In this document: positions 1 to 6,078 of the stretch, one piece after another
Layout: the number at the start of each line of letters is the position of its first letter
Numbering within the stretch: the first letter of the stretch is position 1
DNA from: Cyclobacteriaceae bacterium
GTDB lineage: Bacteria; Bacteroidota; Bacteroidia; Cytophagales; Cyclobacteriaceae
Direction of reading: 5' to 3'
NCBI GenBank assembly: GCA_013140395.1
Contig: JABFSY010000347.1
Location: 1-6,078, forward strand
DNA length: 6,078 nt
The notes under the pieces: model-generated
Database searches by the model: none
Seen by the model: only the letters and a program-made list of their open reading frames with translations
What the model was told of the DNA's origin: nothing
Program-made: the position numbers and the translations under genes

Positions 1-418
1 TAAAGTTAACATAGGAGGCGATTTTCCAAGCCCTTTTTTAGACTACAAAAAGAAAGGCTACAAGGTTGAACTTTTAGGAAAAGAAACGATGGATGGATCT
101 GAGACATTTAAAATAAAGCTCACCAAAAAGCCAATAAAAATAGATGGGAAAGAGACAGAAAATGTTGAGTTCCATTATTTCGACACTGAAAATTTTGTGC
201 CATTGATCGTTGAGACGGAAGTAAAATCTGGTCCAGGCAAAGGAATGGTTGGTCAAAGTAAATTGAGCGATTACCAAGATGTGAATGGCTTACTCTTTCC
301 GTTTAGCTTAACGGTAGGTGCCAAAGGACAACCCGGGGGACAAACTATTGTGTTTACTGCTGTCGAACTCAATCCAAAAGTAGAAGCTTCTGCTTTTGCA
401 TTCCCTGAAGGAAAATAA
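1..418 (+). CDS. LolA-like outer membrane lipoprotein-sorting protein, C-terminal part (5' end outside window)
   Basis: The reading frame is open from the left edge (first full codon at 2) to TAA at 416-418, giving 138 residues of the C-terminal part. The internal Met at position 89 is not the start, because the frame continues upstream with family-like sequence (a DFPSPFLDYKKKGYKVELLG stretch). Seen in the sequence: short alternating beta-strand segments, a FDTENFVPLIVETEVKSG strand pair, a SDYQDVNGLLFPFSLT motif and an ending in ELNPKVEASAFAFPEGK. This pattern is typical of Bacteroidota proteins annotated as outer membrane lipoprotein-sorting protein, with a LolA/LolB-like fold, usually about 240-260 residues and secreted. 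LolA itself carries lipoproteins across the periplasm, but these homologues are divergent and their cargo is unproven. The signal peptide and N-terminal half lie outside the window. A strong terminator follows, so this gene ends its transcript. The family call is fairly secure; the function is inferred. Confidence 0.75.
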   Translation, partial: KVNIGGDFPSPFLDYKKKGYKVELLGKETMDGSETFKIKLTKKPIKIDGKETENVEFHYFDTENFVPLIVETEVKSGPGKGMVGQSKLSDYQDVNGLLFPFSLTVGAKGQPGGQTIVFTAVELNPKVEASAFAFPEGK

Positions 419-432
419 TCTTGTTCTTTATG

Positions 433-471
433 AAGCTTCAACCAAATAACTTTTTTGGTTGAAGCTTTTTT
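433..471 (+). terminator. Rho-independent terminator after the LolA-like gene
   Basis: A perfect inverted repeat has 14-base arms, AAGCTTCAACCAAA at 433-446 and TTTGGTTGAAGCTT at 454-467, with a 7-base loop. A T run continues to 471, and T-rich sequence extends to 477. It begins 15 bases after the stop at 418 and lies before the ATG at 494, so it separates the two plus-strand genes. No T run follows it on the minus strand, so it looks one-directional. Confidence 0.88.
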
Positions 472-493
472 ATTTTTCAATTAAAACTGTTTT

Positions 494-3400
494 ATGAAAA
501 AATCTATCTTTCTGTTACTTATCCTATCCACCTTCGCATCCTTTGCGCAAGATGCCGTTACAAAAGGTAAGGAGTTATTTGGAGACCTGCGTGCTCGGCA
601 CATTGGCCCCGCGTTAATGAGCGGGCGCATCACTGACCTAGAACTTCACCCAACAAATGACCGAGTTGTTTACGCTGCTACTGCTGGTGGAGGCGTATGG
701 AAAAGCAATAACGGTGGGGCAACCTTCAACTCTGTTTTCGATGAACATTGTCAATCAATCGGATCAATTGCCCTTGACCCCACCAACCCGGATAACGTAG
801 CTTGGGTGGGAACCGGAGAAACATGGACACGCAATAGTGTTTCTGTCGGAGACGGCTTGTATAAAACGGTTGACGGTGGCACCAACTGGAAAAAGATGGG
901 ATTTGAAAAATCGGAGCGAATTGCAGGGATACAAGTAAATCCAAAAAACGGCAATGAAGTTTATGTGGCTGTACTAGGTGCGCTCTGGAGCGATAGCGAT
1001 GAGCGTGGTTTGTATAAAACAACCGATGGTGGCGCGACCTGGAATAAGATATTGTTTGTAAATAACACAACAGGGTGCAGCGACATATTTGTTGATCCCA
1101 ATGATCCTAATCTGGTTTATGCTGCCTTTTGGGAAGTACGTAGATCAGCCTGGAATTTCAACTCTGGTGGTGTAAACAGTGCCTTATACAAATCAACAGA
1201 TGCCGGCAAAACGTGGAATAAGATTCACAAAGGGTTCCCTGCCGGAAAATTGGGTAGACTGGCAATAGCAGCCGCGCCTTCAAATACAAGCATCTTATAT
1301 GCCGTTATTGAATCAGAACAAGATAAAGACAAAGGTCTGTATCGCAGTGATGATGGAGGTGCGAATTGGAAACAGTTGAACAATGATTTTGGAATTGTTG
1401 TTCGTCCTTTTTATTTCTCACGTATTACCATTGATCCAAAAAATCCAGATGTAATTGTAAAAGCAGGATTGTCGGGTTCTATTTCTCGCGATGGCGGCAA
1501 GACTTTTAAAGATCTAGGGCCGATGCACTCCGATATTCACGATATCGTTTTTGACATTAAGAACTCCGATCGTATGTACTCTGGCACAGATGGCGGAGTC
1601 TATCGATCATGGGACGGTGGCACCACCTTTGAGATGGCTGAGAACATTCCCGTGTCACAATTTTATCATGTGAGTGTGGACAACGAAGAGCCTTACAATG
1701 TGTATGGCGGGCTTCAGGACAATAATTCGTGGTATGGTCCTTCCAGTTCACCGGGTGGTGTAGAAGCTCGTGACTGGAAAAAAGTAGGCGTGGGAGACGG
1801 CTACAGGGTATTGCCCCATCCAACTAAAAAACTAATCTACTCAGAAATGCAAGGCGCGGAAAATGTTTGGCGTTTTGATCCTGAAAAAGATCAAGCGAAA
1901 GCCATCCAACCTTTGGCGGCTAAGGGAGATCCTAAATTGCGTTTTAATTGGAATGCCCCTATGGCAACAAGTGCAATTAAGCCAGACCGCTTTTACATGG
2001 GGAGCCAATTTGTTCATCGCTCAGAAGATATGGGCGAAACGTGGGTAAAAATTTCTCCCGACCTAACAACCAACGATAAAGTAAAAACGGAACAAGGAAA
2101 TTCAGGAGGCCTGTCGCGCGATAACTCTGGTGCAGAGAATTATTGCACCATATTCACCATTGCCGAGTCACCCCTTGATGAAAACATCGTATGGGTCGGC
2201 ACCGATGATGGGAATTTACAACTAACAAAAGATGGTGGAAAAACATGGGTGAACACTTCGCCAAATATTATCGGGCTGCCTAAGAATACGGCATGCTGGC
2301 ACATCGAAGCAAGCACGTTTGGTAAGGGCATTGCCTATGCTGTGTTCACAGGATATCAAAAAGGAGACATGAATGCTTACACTTACAAGACCACTGATTT
2401 TGGCGCAACCTGGAAATCCATTGTTAGCAATGACATAGTTGGTTTTGTGCGCAATATTCAGGAAGATTATGAAAATGAAAATCTTCTTTTCCTAGGCACT
2501 GAATTCGGGCTATACATTACTATTGATGGCGGAAAAAGCTGGCTGAAATTTACCAACAACATGCCTTCTGTTTCGGTACACTTTATTGATTTACACAAAA
2601 AAACAAACGATCTTGTGTTGGGTACCCATGGTAGGGGAATTATCATCATTGACGATATTAGTCCAATACGCCAATTGAACGAGCAAACGTTAAATAAAGA
2701 TCTTCACTTCTTTACCTCCAGACCTGCTACAATTCCTGAGTCAAACGGATTTGGGAGCACCGCCACCGAAACACAGTTTGTGGGCGAGAATGCGAGTCGG
2801 GCGGCTAAGATTGTTTACTATCTAAAAAAACGCCACACGCTGGGTAAAATGACTGTTGAGATTCAAGATCAGGCTGGCGTTAAAGTAACTGAACTCGATG
2901 CTAAAAAGTCAAAAGGTATTAATGTGTTGGAATGGAACTACCGGACTAAACCACCTAAAATAGCGACAGCAAAAACGATGTCGTTTGGCGGATTCACAGC
3001 TCCTCGTGTTCCTGCCGGAACCTACAAGGTAGTGATCCAAAAAAGCAAAGAAACGTACATCAATGATTTGGTTATACAGTATGATCCTAAATCAAACATC
3101 GCGTTAGCTGATCGCAAGCAAAATGAAGAAGTAACCAAGAAGTTATTTAACATGACTCAAGACTTGGCCTATATGGTTTATGAATTGGATGAAACATTGA
3201 AGGCTGCTGAAGACTTAAAAGCAAAAAATCCGGGGGCCGCCAAAACAGTAACTCCACTTATCAATGAGCTTACAAAACTTAAAGAGACATTGGTGATTAC
3301 AAAAGGAGATAACTATGTGGGAATGGGCGAACCGCAATTACGTGAAGACCTTGCTGAATTATATTCAAAAGTAGCTGGCACGGTTTTCAAAGCCTCAAAG

Positions 3401-3568
3401 GCAGAGACAGATAACTTAGAGGGTATTGAGTCTCGCTTTGTTACAGCGAAAGCAGATTTCAAAAAAATCAAAGAGAAGCATCTGGCAAAGTTTAGTGAAG
3501 TAAGAAGCAAGAATAAACTTGAGCCGATTATCATTAAATCATTTGACGAATTCTTGCAGACACCTTAA
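494..3568 (+). CDS. Secreted sortilin/BNR-type beta-propeller protein (WD40/YVTN/BNR-like repeat family, often labelled 'glycosyl hydrolase')
   Basis: The protein has 1024 residues. Residues 1-18 form a signal peptide (KK, a hydrophobic core, then ASFA|Q cleavage), so it is exported. Eleven Asp-box motifs (S/T-x-D-x-G-x-T-W/F) begin at residues 71, 125, 176, 234, 285, 331, 372, 510, 578, 633 and 676; examples are TTDGGATW and STDAGKTW. They imply a large or double beta-propeller of VPS10/sortilin or Ycf48 type. The 130-residue gap between the seventh and eighth boxes holds the GGLQDNNSWYG segment typical of this Bacteroidota family. Residues about 785-850 (GINVLEWNYR, then VPAGTYKVVIQ) resemble a FlgD-like Ig fold. 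Residues about 875-1010 are charged and helical. There is no sialidase FRIP motif and no type IX secretion C-terminal signal visible. A glycosidase activity is not supported by anything seen; binding or scaffolding in the periplasm or at the surface is equally possible. The ATG lacks a Shine-Dalgarno sequence, as is usual in this phylum. Confidence 0.85.
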   Translation: MKKSIFLLLILSTFASFAQDAVTKGKELFGDLRARHIGPALMSGRITDLELHPTNDRVVYAATAGGGVWKSNNGGATFNSVFDEHCQSIGSIALDPTNPDNVAWVGTGETWTRNSVSVGDGLYKTVDGGTNWKKMGFEKSERIAGIQVNPKNGNEVYVAVLGALWSDSDERGLYKTTDGGATWNKILFVNNTTGCSDIFVDPNDPNLVYAAFWEVRRSAWNFNSGGVNSALYKSTDAGKTWNKIHKGFPAGKLGRLAIAAAPSNTSILYAVIESEQDKDKGLYRSDDGGANWKQLNNDFGIVVRPFYFSRITIDPKNPDVIVKAGLSGSISRDGGKTFKDLGPMHSDIHDIVFDIKNSDRMYSGTDGGVYRSWDGGTTFEMAENIPVSQFYHVSVDNEEPYNVYGGLQDNNSWYGPSSSPGGVEARDWKKVGVGDGYRVLPHPTKKLIYSEMQGAENVWRFDPEKDQAKAIQPLAAKGDPKLRFNWNAPMATSAIKPDRFYMGSQFVHRSEDMGETWVKISPDLTTNDKVKTEQGNSGGLSRDNSGAENYCTIFTIAESPLDENIVWVGTDDGNLQLTKDGGKTWVNTSPNIIGLPKNTACWHIEASTFGKGIAYAVFTGYQKGDMNAYTYKTTDFGATWKSIVSNDIVGFVRNIQEDYENENLLFLGTEFGLYITIDGGKSWLKFTNNMPSVSVHFIDLHKKTNDLVLGTHGRGIIIIDDISPIRQLNEQTLNKDLHFFTSRPATIPESNGFGSTATETQFVGENASRAAKIVYYLKKRHTLGKMTVEIQDQAGVKVTELDAKKSKGINVLEWNYRTKPPKIATAKTMSFGGFTAPRVPAGTYKVVIQKSKETYINDLVIQYDPKSNIALADRKQNEEVTKKLFNMTQDLAYMVYELDETLKAAEDLKAKNPGAAKTVTPLINELTKLKETLVITKGDNYVGMGEPQLREDLAELYSKVAGTVFKASKAETDNLEGIESRFVTAKADFKKIKEKHLAKFSEVRSKNKLEPIIIKSFDEFLQTP

Positions 3569-3589
3569 GAGAGCATCAACCTTAAATAT

Positions 3590-3619
3590 AAAAACCCGAA
3601 CTGATCATTCGGGTTTTTT
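3590..3619. terminator. Bidirectional terminator shared by the convergent BNR and YdeI-like genes
   Basis: A perfect stem, AAAAACCCGAA (3590-3600) paired with TTCGGGTTTTT (3608-3618), surrounds a 7-base loop. There is a T run on the right for plus-strand transcripts and an A run on the left that becomes a T run for minus-strand transcripts. It starts 22 bases after the BNR stop codon. On the minus strand, the stop of the YdeI-like gene (TGA, 3607-3605) lies in the loop, and its last codons form one arm. Confidence 0.85.
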
Positions 3620-4207
3620 ATTGCCTTTATACTGCTGTGCGCGAATATTGTCTTTGGCTAATCGAACAGTTTCTTCAATTCGCTTTTGGCGTGTCTCCGG
3701 TCGTTTGGCACTGAGTATCCACTCTAAGATTCCGCGTTTGGCCGAACGCGGGAAAGCTTCGAAGTTCGATGCTGCTTTCTTGTTTTTTTGAAATTCTTTT
3801 TCAAGGTCGACCGGCACCAGGATTTGATCAACTTCATTGAGTGCATCCCACGTACCCGATTGTTTTGCCACGGCAACCATATCTAATCCCGCCTTTTCCA
3901 TTAACCCAAGTTTCGTCAATCGGGCTATTTTATTTTTGTTCACCAGGCTCCACTTGCTTTTTGGATTGCGCCTGGCAAAAAACTGATAGTAACTTTCATC
4001 ATATCGCTTGTTGGGTTTGCTATCTACCCAGCCAAAGCACAGCGCTTGATCAACCGCCTCCGGATAGTAAACACTTGGAGTGCTTGCGCTCTTCTTGTAG
4101 ATGATCAACCAAACACTTTTTTCCTTCAAGTGATTCTTTTTAAGCCAGCTACGCCAGGCTTTTTCACTTTTAGCATAGAAGGCTTTTACACCATCCCTCT
4201 CTTCCAC
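3605..4207 (-). CDS. YdeI/OmpD-associated (OmdA-like) family protein
   Basis: The product is 200 residues, the usual length for this family, and appears cytoplasmic: no signal peptide or membrane segment is visible. Recognised family features, in order, are FYAKSEKAWRSWLKKNH (residues 10-26), the conserved QALCFGWVDS core (54-63), FFARRNPKSKWSLVNKNKI (76-94), and a C-terminal OmdA-type segment (about 133-190) with PVDLEKEF, the AFPRSAKRGILEWI stretch and AKRPETRQKRIEE. The biochemical role of the family is not established; members have been linked to stress or peptide resistance in enterobacteria, and that should not be transferred here. The start is GTG at 4207-4205: a TAG lies two codons upstream and no in-frame ATG occurs before residue 103, which would remove the conserved core. 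The TAG is the stop of the dipeptidase gene, so the two genes are three bases apart, in the same frame, and probably cotranscribed with coupled translation. Confidence 0.85.
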   Translation of the reverse strand: MEERDGVKAFYAKSEKAWRSWLKKNHLKEKSVWLIIYKKSASTPSVYYPEAVDQALCFGWVDSKPNKRYDESYYQFFARRNPKSKWSLVNKNKIARLTKLGLMEKAGLDMVAVAKQSGTWDALNEVDQILVPVDLEKEFQKNKKAASNFEAFPRSAKRGILEWILSAKRPETRQKRIEETVRLAKDNIRAQQYKGNKKPE

Positions 4208-4210
4208 AAA

Positions 4211-5566
4211 CTACTTTGAATAATGCTTATAGAAAGCCACAATCGTTTCAATGCCAATCAAAAAGTTTTTGATACCATAGTGTTCATTGGGTGAATGAAT
4301 CGCATCGCTATCCAGGCCAAATCCCATTAGCACTGTATCCAAGCCCAACTCCTTTTTGAACAACGAAACGATGGGGATGCTACCGCCATCTCTGGTGGGA
4401 ATCGGTGCCTTGCCCCAGACCTCTTCAAATGCGCTGCTGGCCGCATGAAACGCCTTTGAGTTGGTAGGCGTAACAGCTGGCTCGCCCCCATGGTGTGCAG
4501 TCACTTTTACCTTTACCGATTTGGGAGCAATGGATTGAAAGTGTTTCGTAAATAAGTCTGTGATCTCGGTACTGTTTTGATTGGGAACCAGCCGCATTGA
4601 AATTTTAGCAGAAGCCTTTGACGGCAATACTGTTTTTGCTCCTTCACCTGTATAGCCACCCCAGATTCCGTTTACATCCAGTGTTGGGCGAGTACCCGTG
4701 CGCTCCAAAGTAGTATAACCCACTTCTCCTTTTACGTCATCGATCGCCAACTCCTTCTTGTATTCATCCAAATTAAAGGGAGCTTTATTCAATGCTTTCC
4801 TTTCTTCGGCAGTTAACTCCGCAACTTTGTCATAAAACCCAGGAATGGTGATCCTTCCGTTTTTATCATGCATGGAAGCAATCATTTCGCTCAAGACGTT
4901 GATCGGATTGGCTACTGCTCCTCCATACACTCCAGAATGCAAATCGCGATTCGGTCCAGTCACCTCCACTTCCATATAACTCAATCCACGCAAACCAACT
5001 GTAATGGAAGGAGTATCTAGTGAAATGAGGGATGTATCTGAAATCAAAATTACATCTGCTTTTAGCTTTGCTTTATTTTCCTTCACAAATGTGCCGAGGT
5101 TATCCGAACCCACTTCTTCCTCACCCTCAATCATAAACTTTACATTGCACGAAAGTTGATTCAGTTTCATCATGGCTTCGAAGGCCTTGATGTGCATGTA
5201 CATCTGACCTTTGTCATCGCAAGAACCACGTGCATAAATTTTACCGTCTTTGACAACTGGTTCAAAAGCAGGAGAGTCCCACAAGTTTAACGGATCAGCC
5301 GGTTGAACATCATAATGACCATAAACCAATACAGTTGGTTTTGACGGATCAATCATTTTTTCTCCGTAAACAATCGGATGCCCTTTGGTCTCGCAAAGTT
5401 CTACCTTATCAGCGCCTGCATCTTTCAATTTTTGAATAACATATTCTGCTGCTTTGCGCACATCTGGTTTGTGTTTGCTATCAGCGCTTACAGAGGGGAT
5501 TCGCAAAAGATCGAAAAGCTCAGCGAGAAATCGATCTTGGTGGGTTTGGATGTATGAATGTGTCAT
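4211..5566 (-). CDS. M20 family dipeptidase (CNDP/carnosinase-like metallopeptidase)
   Basis: Numbered from the chosen ATG at 5566, the protein has 451 residues, normal for cytoplasmic M20 dipeptidases. These enzymes hydrolyse dipeptides or short peptides with two zinc ions. The metal and catalytic set is visible: H84 and D86 in VYGHYDVQPAD, D117 in GSCDDKGQ, E150 (general base) and E151 in EGEEEVGS, D177 in LISDTS and H424 in DAIHSPNEHYG. H210 in DLHSGVYGG matches the histidine that the lid domain gives to the partner subunit, so a dimer is expected. The 33-residue H84-D117 spacing matches the CNDP2 pattern. The frame is open 34 codons further upstream to 5668, but that extension overlaps the transposase gene and IS end and has no family similarity; MTHSYIQTHQDRFLAELFDLLRIPSVS is a typical N-terminus. 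The exact substrate is unknown. It is the first gene of an operon with the YdeI-like gene. Confidence 0.92.
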   Translation of the reverse strand: MTHSYIQTHQDRFLAELFDLLRIPSVSADSKHKPDVRKAAEYVIQKLKDAGADKVELCETKGHPIVYGEKMIDPSKPTVLVYGHYDVQPADPLNLWDSPAFEPVVKDGKIYARGSCDDKGQMYMHIKAFEAMMKLNQLSCNVKFMIEGEEEVGSDNLGTFVKENKAKLKADVILISDTSLISLDTPSITVGLRGLSYMEVEVTGPNRDLHSGVYGGAVANPINVLSEMIASMHDKNGRITIPGFYDKVAELTAEERKALNKAPFNLDEYKKELAIDDVKGEVGYTTLERTGTRPTLDVNGIWGGYTGEGAKTVLPSKASAKISMRLVPNQNSTEITDLFTKHFQSIAPKSVKVKVTAHHGGEPAVTPTNSKAFHAASSAFEEVWGKAPIPTRDGGSIPIVSLFKKELGLDTVLMGFGLDSDAIHSPNEHYGIKNFLIGIETIVAFYKHYSK

Positions 5567-5586
5567 TTCGTTAGCACTTAATGGCT

Positions 5587-5594
5587 CAAAAATA
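5587..5594 (-). promoter_or_regulatory. Candidate -7 promoter box of the dipeptidase operon
   Basis: Read on the minus strand, the sequence is TATTTTTG, an exact match to the Bacteroidota -7 consensus TAnnTTTG. It lies 20 bases upstream of the dipeptidase ATG. No TTG or TTTG -33 box occurs at the expected 17-23 base spacing (about 5612-5618), which is where the insertion-sequence end begins. A short match in A+T-rich DNA can occur by chance. Confidence 0.35.
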
Positions 5595-5614
5595 CTTTTT
5601 TTATAGTTGCCATA

Positions 5615-5642
5615 GAGACTGTAAAGGAGATTGTGTAAACAG
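5615..5642. repeat. Probable terminal inverted repeat of the IS256-family element (transposase 3' side)
   Basis: On the plus strand the segment begins GAGACTGTAAAGG and contains TTGTGTAAAC, ending just outside the transposase stop codon. IS256-family ends commonly begin with a GAG-type tip and carry a GTGTAAA core, with about 25-35 bases between transposase stop and element end, as here. The opposite repeat is outside the window, so the exact edge (5615) is inferred. The adjacent target duplication of 8-9 bases would be around 5606-5614. Confidence 0.6.
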
Positions 5643-5645
5643 GTT

Positions 5646-6078
5646 TCAGAGCCGGCATCTATTTTCAAAGATAATCAAATACTGGTGAAGGATAAGCCCC
5701 CAATTTGTGATGGGGTTTTTCCATGCGTCTTCGATGTTTTTGATGGATAGGTAAATGGACTTTGCTGCTGCGTTTTCATTGGGGAACTGTGTTTTGGTTT
5801 TAGTGTATTTGCGGATTCCCCTGTTGAGGTTTTCGATGGTGTTGGTGGTATAGATTATTTTCCTCAGTTCGAGGGGGTAGTCGAAATAGTTGGACAGGTT
5901 GTCCCAGTTTTCTTCCCACGAGGTGATGGCATATTTGTATTTGCCTTGCCATTTTAATTTGAATTTCATGAGTTCCCCCAGGGCTGTTTCTTTGTTGATG
6001 GCGGTATAGACTAATTTCAAATCGTTGCAGAATTGCTGCCTGTCTTTGTAGACCACAAACTTGCAACTGTTCCTGATC
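5646..6078 (-). CDS. IS256-family (Transposase_mut) transposase, C-terminal part (5' end outside window)
   Basis: The frame is open from the right edge to TGA at 5648-5646 and shows about 143 residues of a protein usually near 400. The codons upstream of the GTG at 6056 read IRNSCKF and then VVYKDRQQF, matching the IS256-family pattern, so GTG 6056 is not the start. Further family marks are SWEENWDNLSNYFDYP, RKIIYTTNTIENLNRGIRKYTK, the FPNENAAAKSIYLSIKNI stretch and a final WGLILHQYLIIFENR. The glutamate of TTNTIENLN sits where the third catalytic acid (E of the DDE triad) is expected; the two aspartates lie outside the window. The enzyme moves its own element by DDE transposition. No frameshift or stop is seen in the visible part, but whether the element is active cannot be judged from one third. 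Confidence 0.92.
   Translation of the reverse strand, partial: IRNSCKFVVYKDRQQFCNDLKLVYTAINKETALGELMKFKLKWQGKYKYAITSWEENWDNLSNYFDYPLELRKIIYTTNTIENLNRGIRKYTKTKTQFPNENAAAKSIYLSIKNIEDAWKNPITNWGLILHQYLIIFENRCRL

Larger units (their letters stand above)
5615..6078 (-). mobile_element. IS256-family insertion sequence, partial (continues past the right edge)
   Basis: This combines the transposase C-terminal part with the terminal repeat candidate at 5615. The transposase frame is unbroken through the right edge, so there is no sign of decay in the visible third. Its orientation is the same as the downstream dipeptidase operon, and no hairpin terminator lies between the transposase stop (5646) and the dipeptidase start (5566). 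Transcription can therefore run out of the element into the operon. Confidence 0.8.

Noticed and set aside
471..478. TATTTTTC before the propeller gene as a -7 promoter box
   Set aside because: It misses the final G of TAnnTTTG, forms the T tail of the terminator, and has no TTTG at the proper spacing upstream; too weak to list as a promoter.
726..1070. Minus-strand open frame of 114 codons opposite the propeller gene
   Set aside because: The Ser/His/Arg/Phe-rich composition is typical of antisense to Asp-box codons; there is no family resemblance and the plus-strand gene is unambiguous.
704..2542. Repeated DNA around the GATGGTGGC-type Asp-box codons as a DNA repeat array
   Set aside because: The similarity is short, diverged and confined to codons of protein repeats; spacing is irregular, so it is a protein-level repeat and not a CRISPR or tandem DNA array.
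494..3568. Sialidase or glycosidase function for the propeller protein
   Set aside because: Asp-boxes are structural; no FRIP motif or arginine triad pattern could be recognised, so the enzyme label is not supported.
3841..4104. Plus-strand open frame of 87 codons opposite the YdeI-like gene
   Set aside because: Low-quality Cys/Pro/Ser-rich translation antisense to a recognised family; treated as a shadow.
5567..5668. N-terminal 34 codons of the longest dipeptidase frame, starting at ATG 5668
   Set aside because: They overlap the transposase 3' end and the IS terminal repeat, have no M20 family similarity, and the ATG at 5566 gives a normal family N-terminus.
5800..6066. Minus-strand open frame of 88 codons inside the transposase
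   Set aside because: It is a shadow frame of the clearly coding transposase and shows no recognisable family pattern.

Overview
The window looks like ordinary chromosomal DNA of a Bacteroidota bacterium, probably of the Cytophagales type; this is inferred, not shown by a marker gene. The grounds are moderate A+T richness, a signal peptide ending in the Phe-Ala|Gln pattern common in this phylum, no Shine-Dalgarno sequence before the main starts, a TAnnTTTG-type promoter box, and the protein families present: a Bacteroidota-type LolA-like protein, a large secreted BNR propeller protein and an M20 dipeptidase.

Layout. Positions 1-418 (+) hold the 3' end of a LolA-like 'outer membrane lipoprotein-sorting' protein, closed by a strong hairpin terminator at 433-471. 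Positions 494-3568 (+) encode a secreted 1024-residue protein with eleven Asp-box (BNR) motifs, a FlgD-like Ig segment and a helical tail. It converges on a minus-strand pair, and a hairpin at 3590-3619 appears to terminate transcription from both sides. The pair is an M20 dipeptidase (5566 down to 4211) followed three bases later, in the same frame, by a YdeI/OmpD-associated family protein (GTG start at 4207, ending at 3605). Beyond the dipeptidase, also on the minus strand, is the C-terminal third of an IS256-family transposase (6078 down to 5646), whose element runs off the right edge.

How the parts relate. The lipoprotein-sorting-like protein and the propeller protein both act at the cell envelope but are separated by a terminator, so they are probably independent transcripts. 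The dipeptidase and YdeI-like genes are almost certainly one operon. The most notable point is the insertion-sequence end: its likely terminal repeat begins about 48 bases upstream of the dipeptidase start, just where the -33 half of that operon's promoter would lie. The element may therefore have replaced the native promoter with IS-derived transcription or a hybrid promoter. I found no CRISPR array, tRNA, rRNA, toxin-antitoxin pair or clearly new system.
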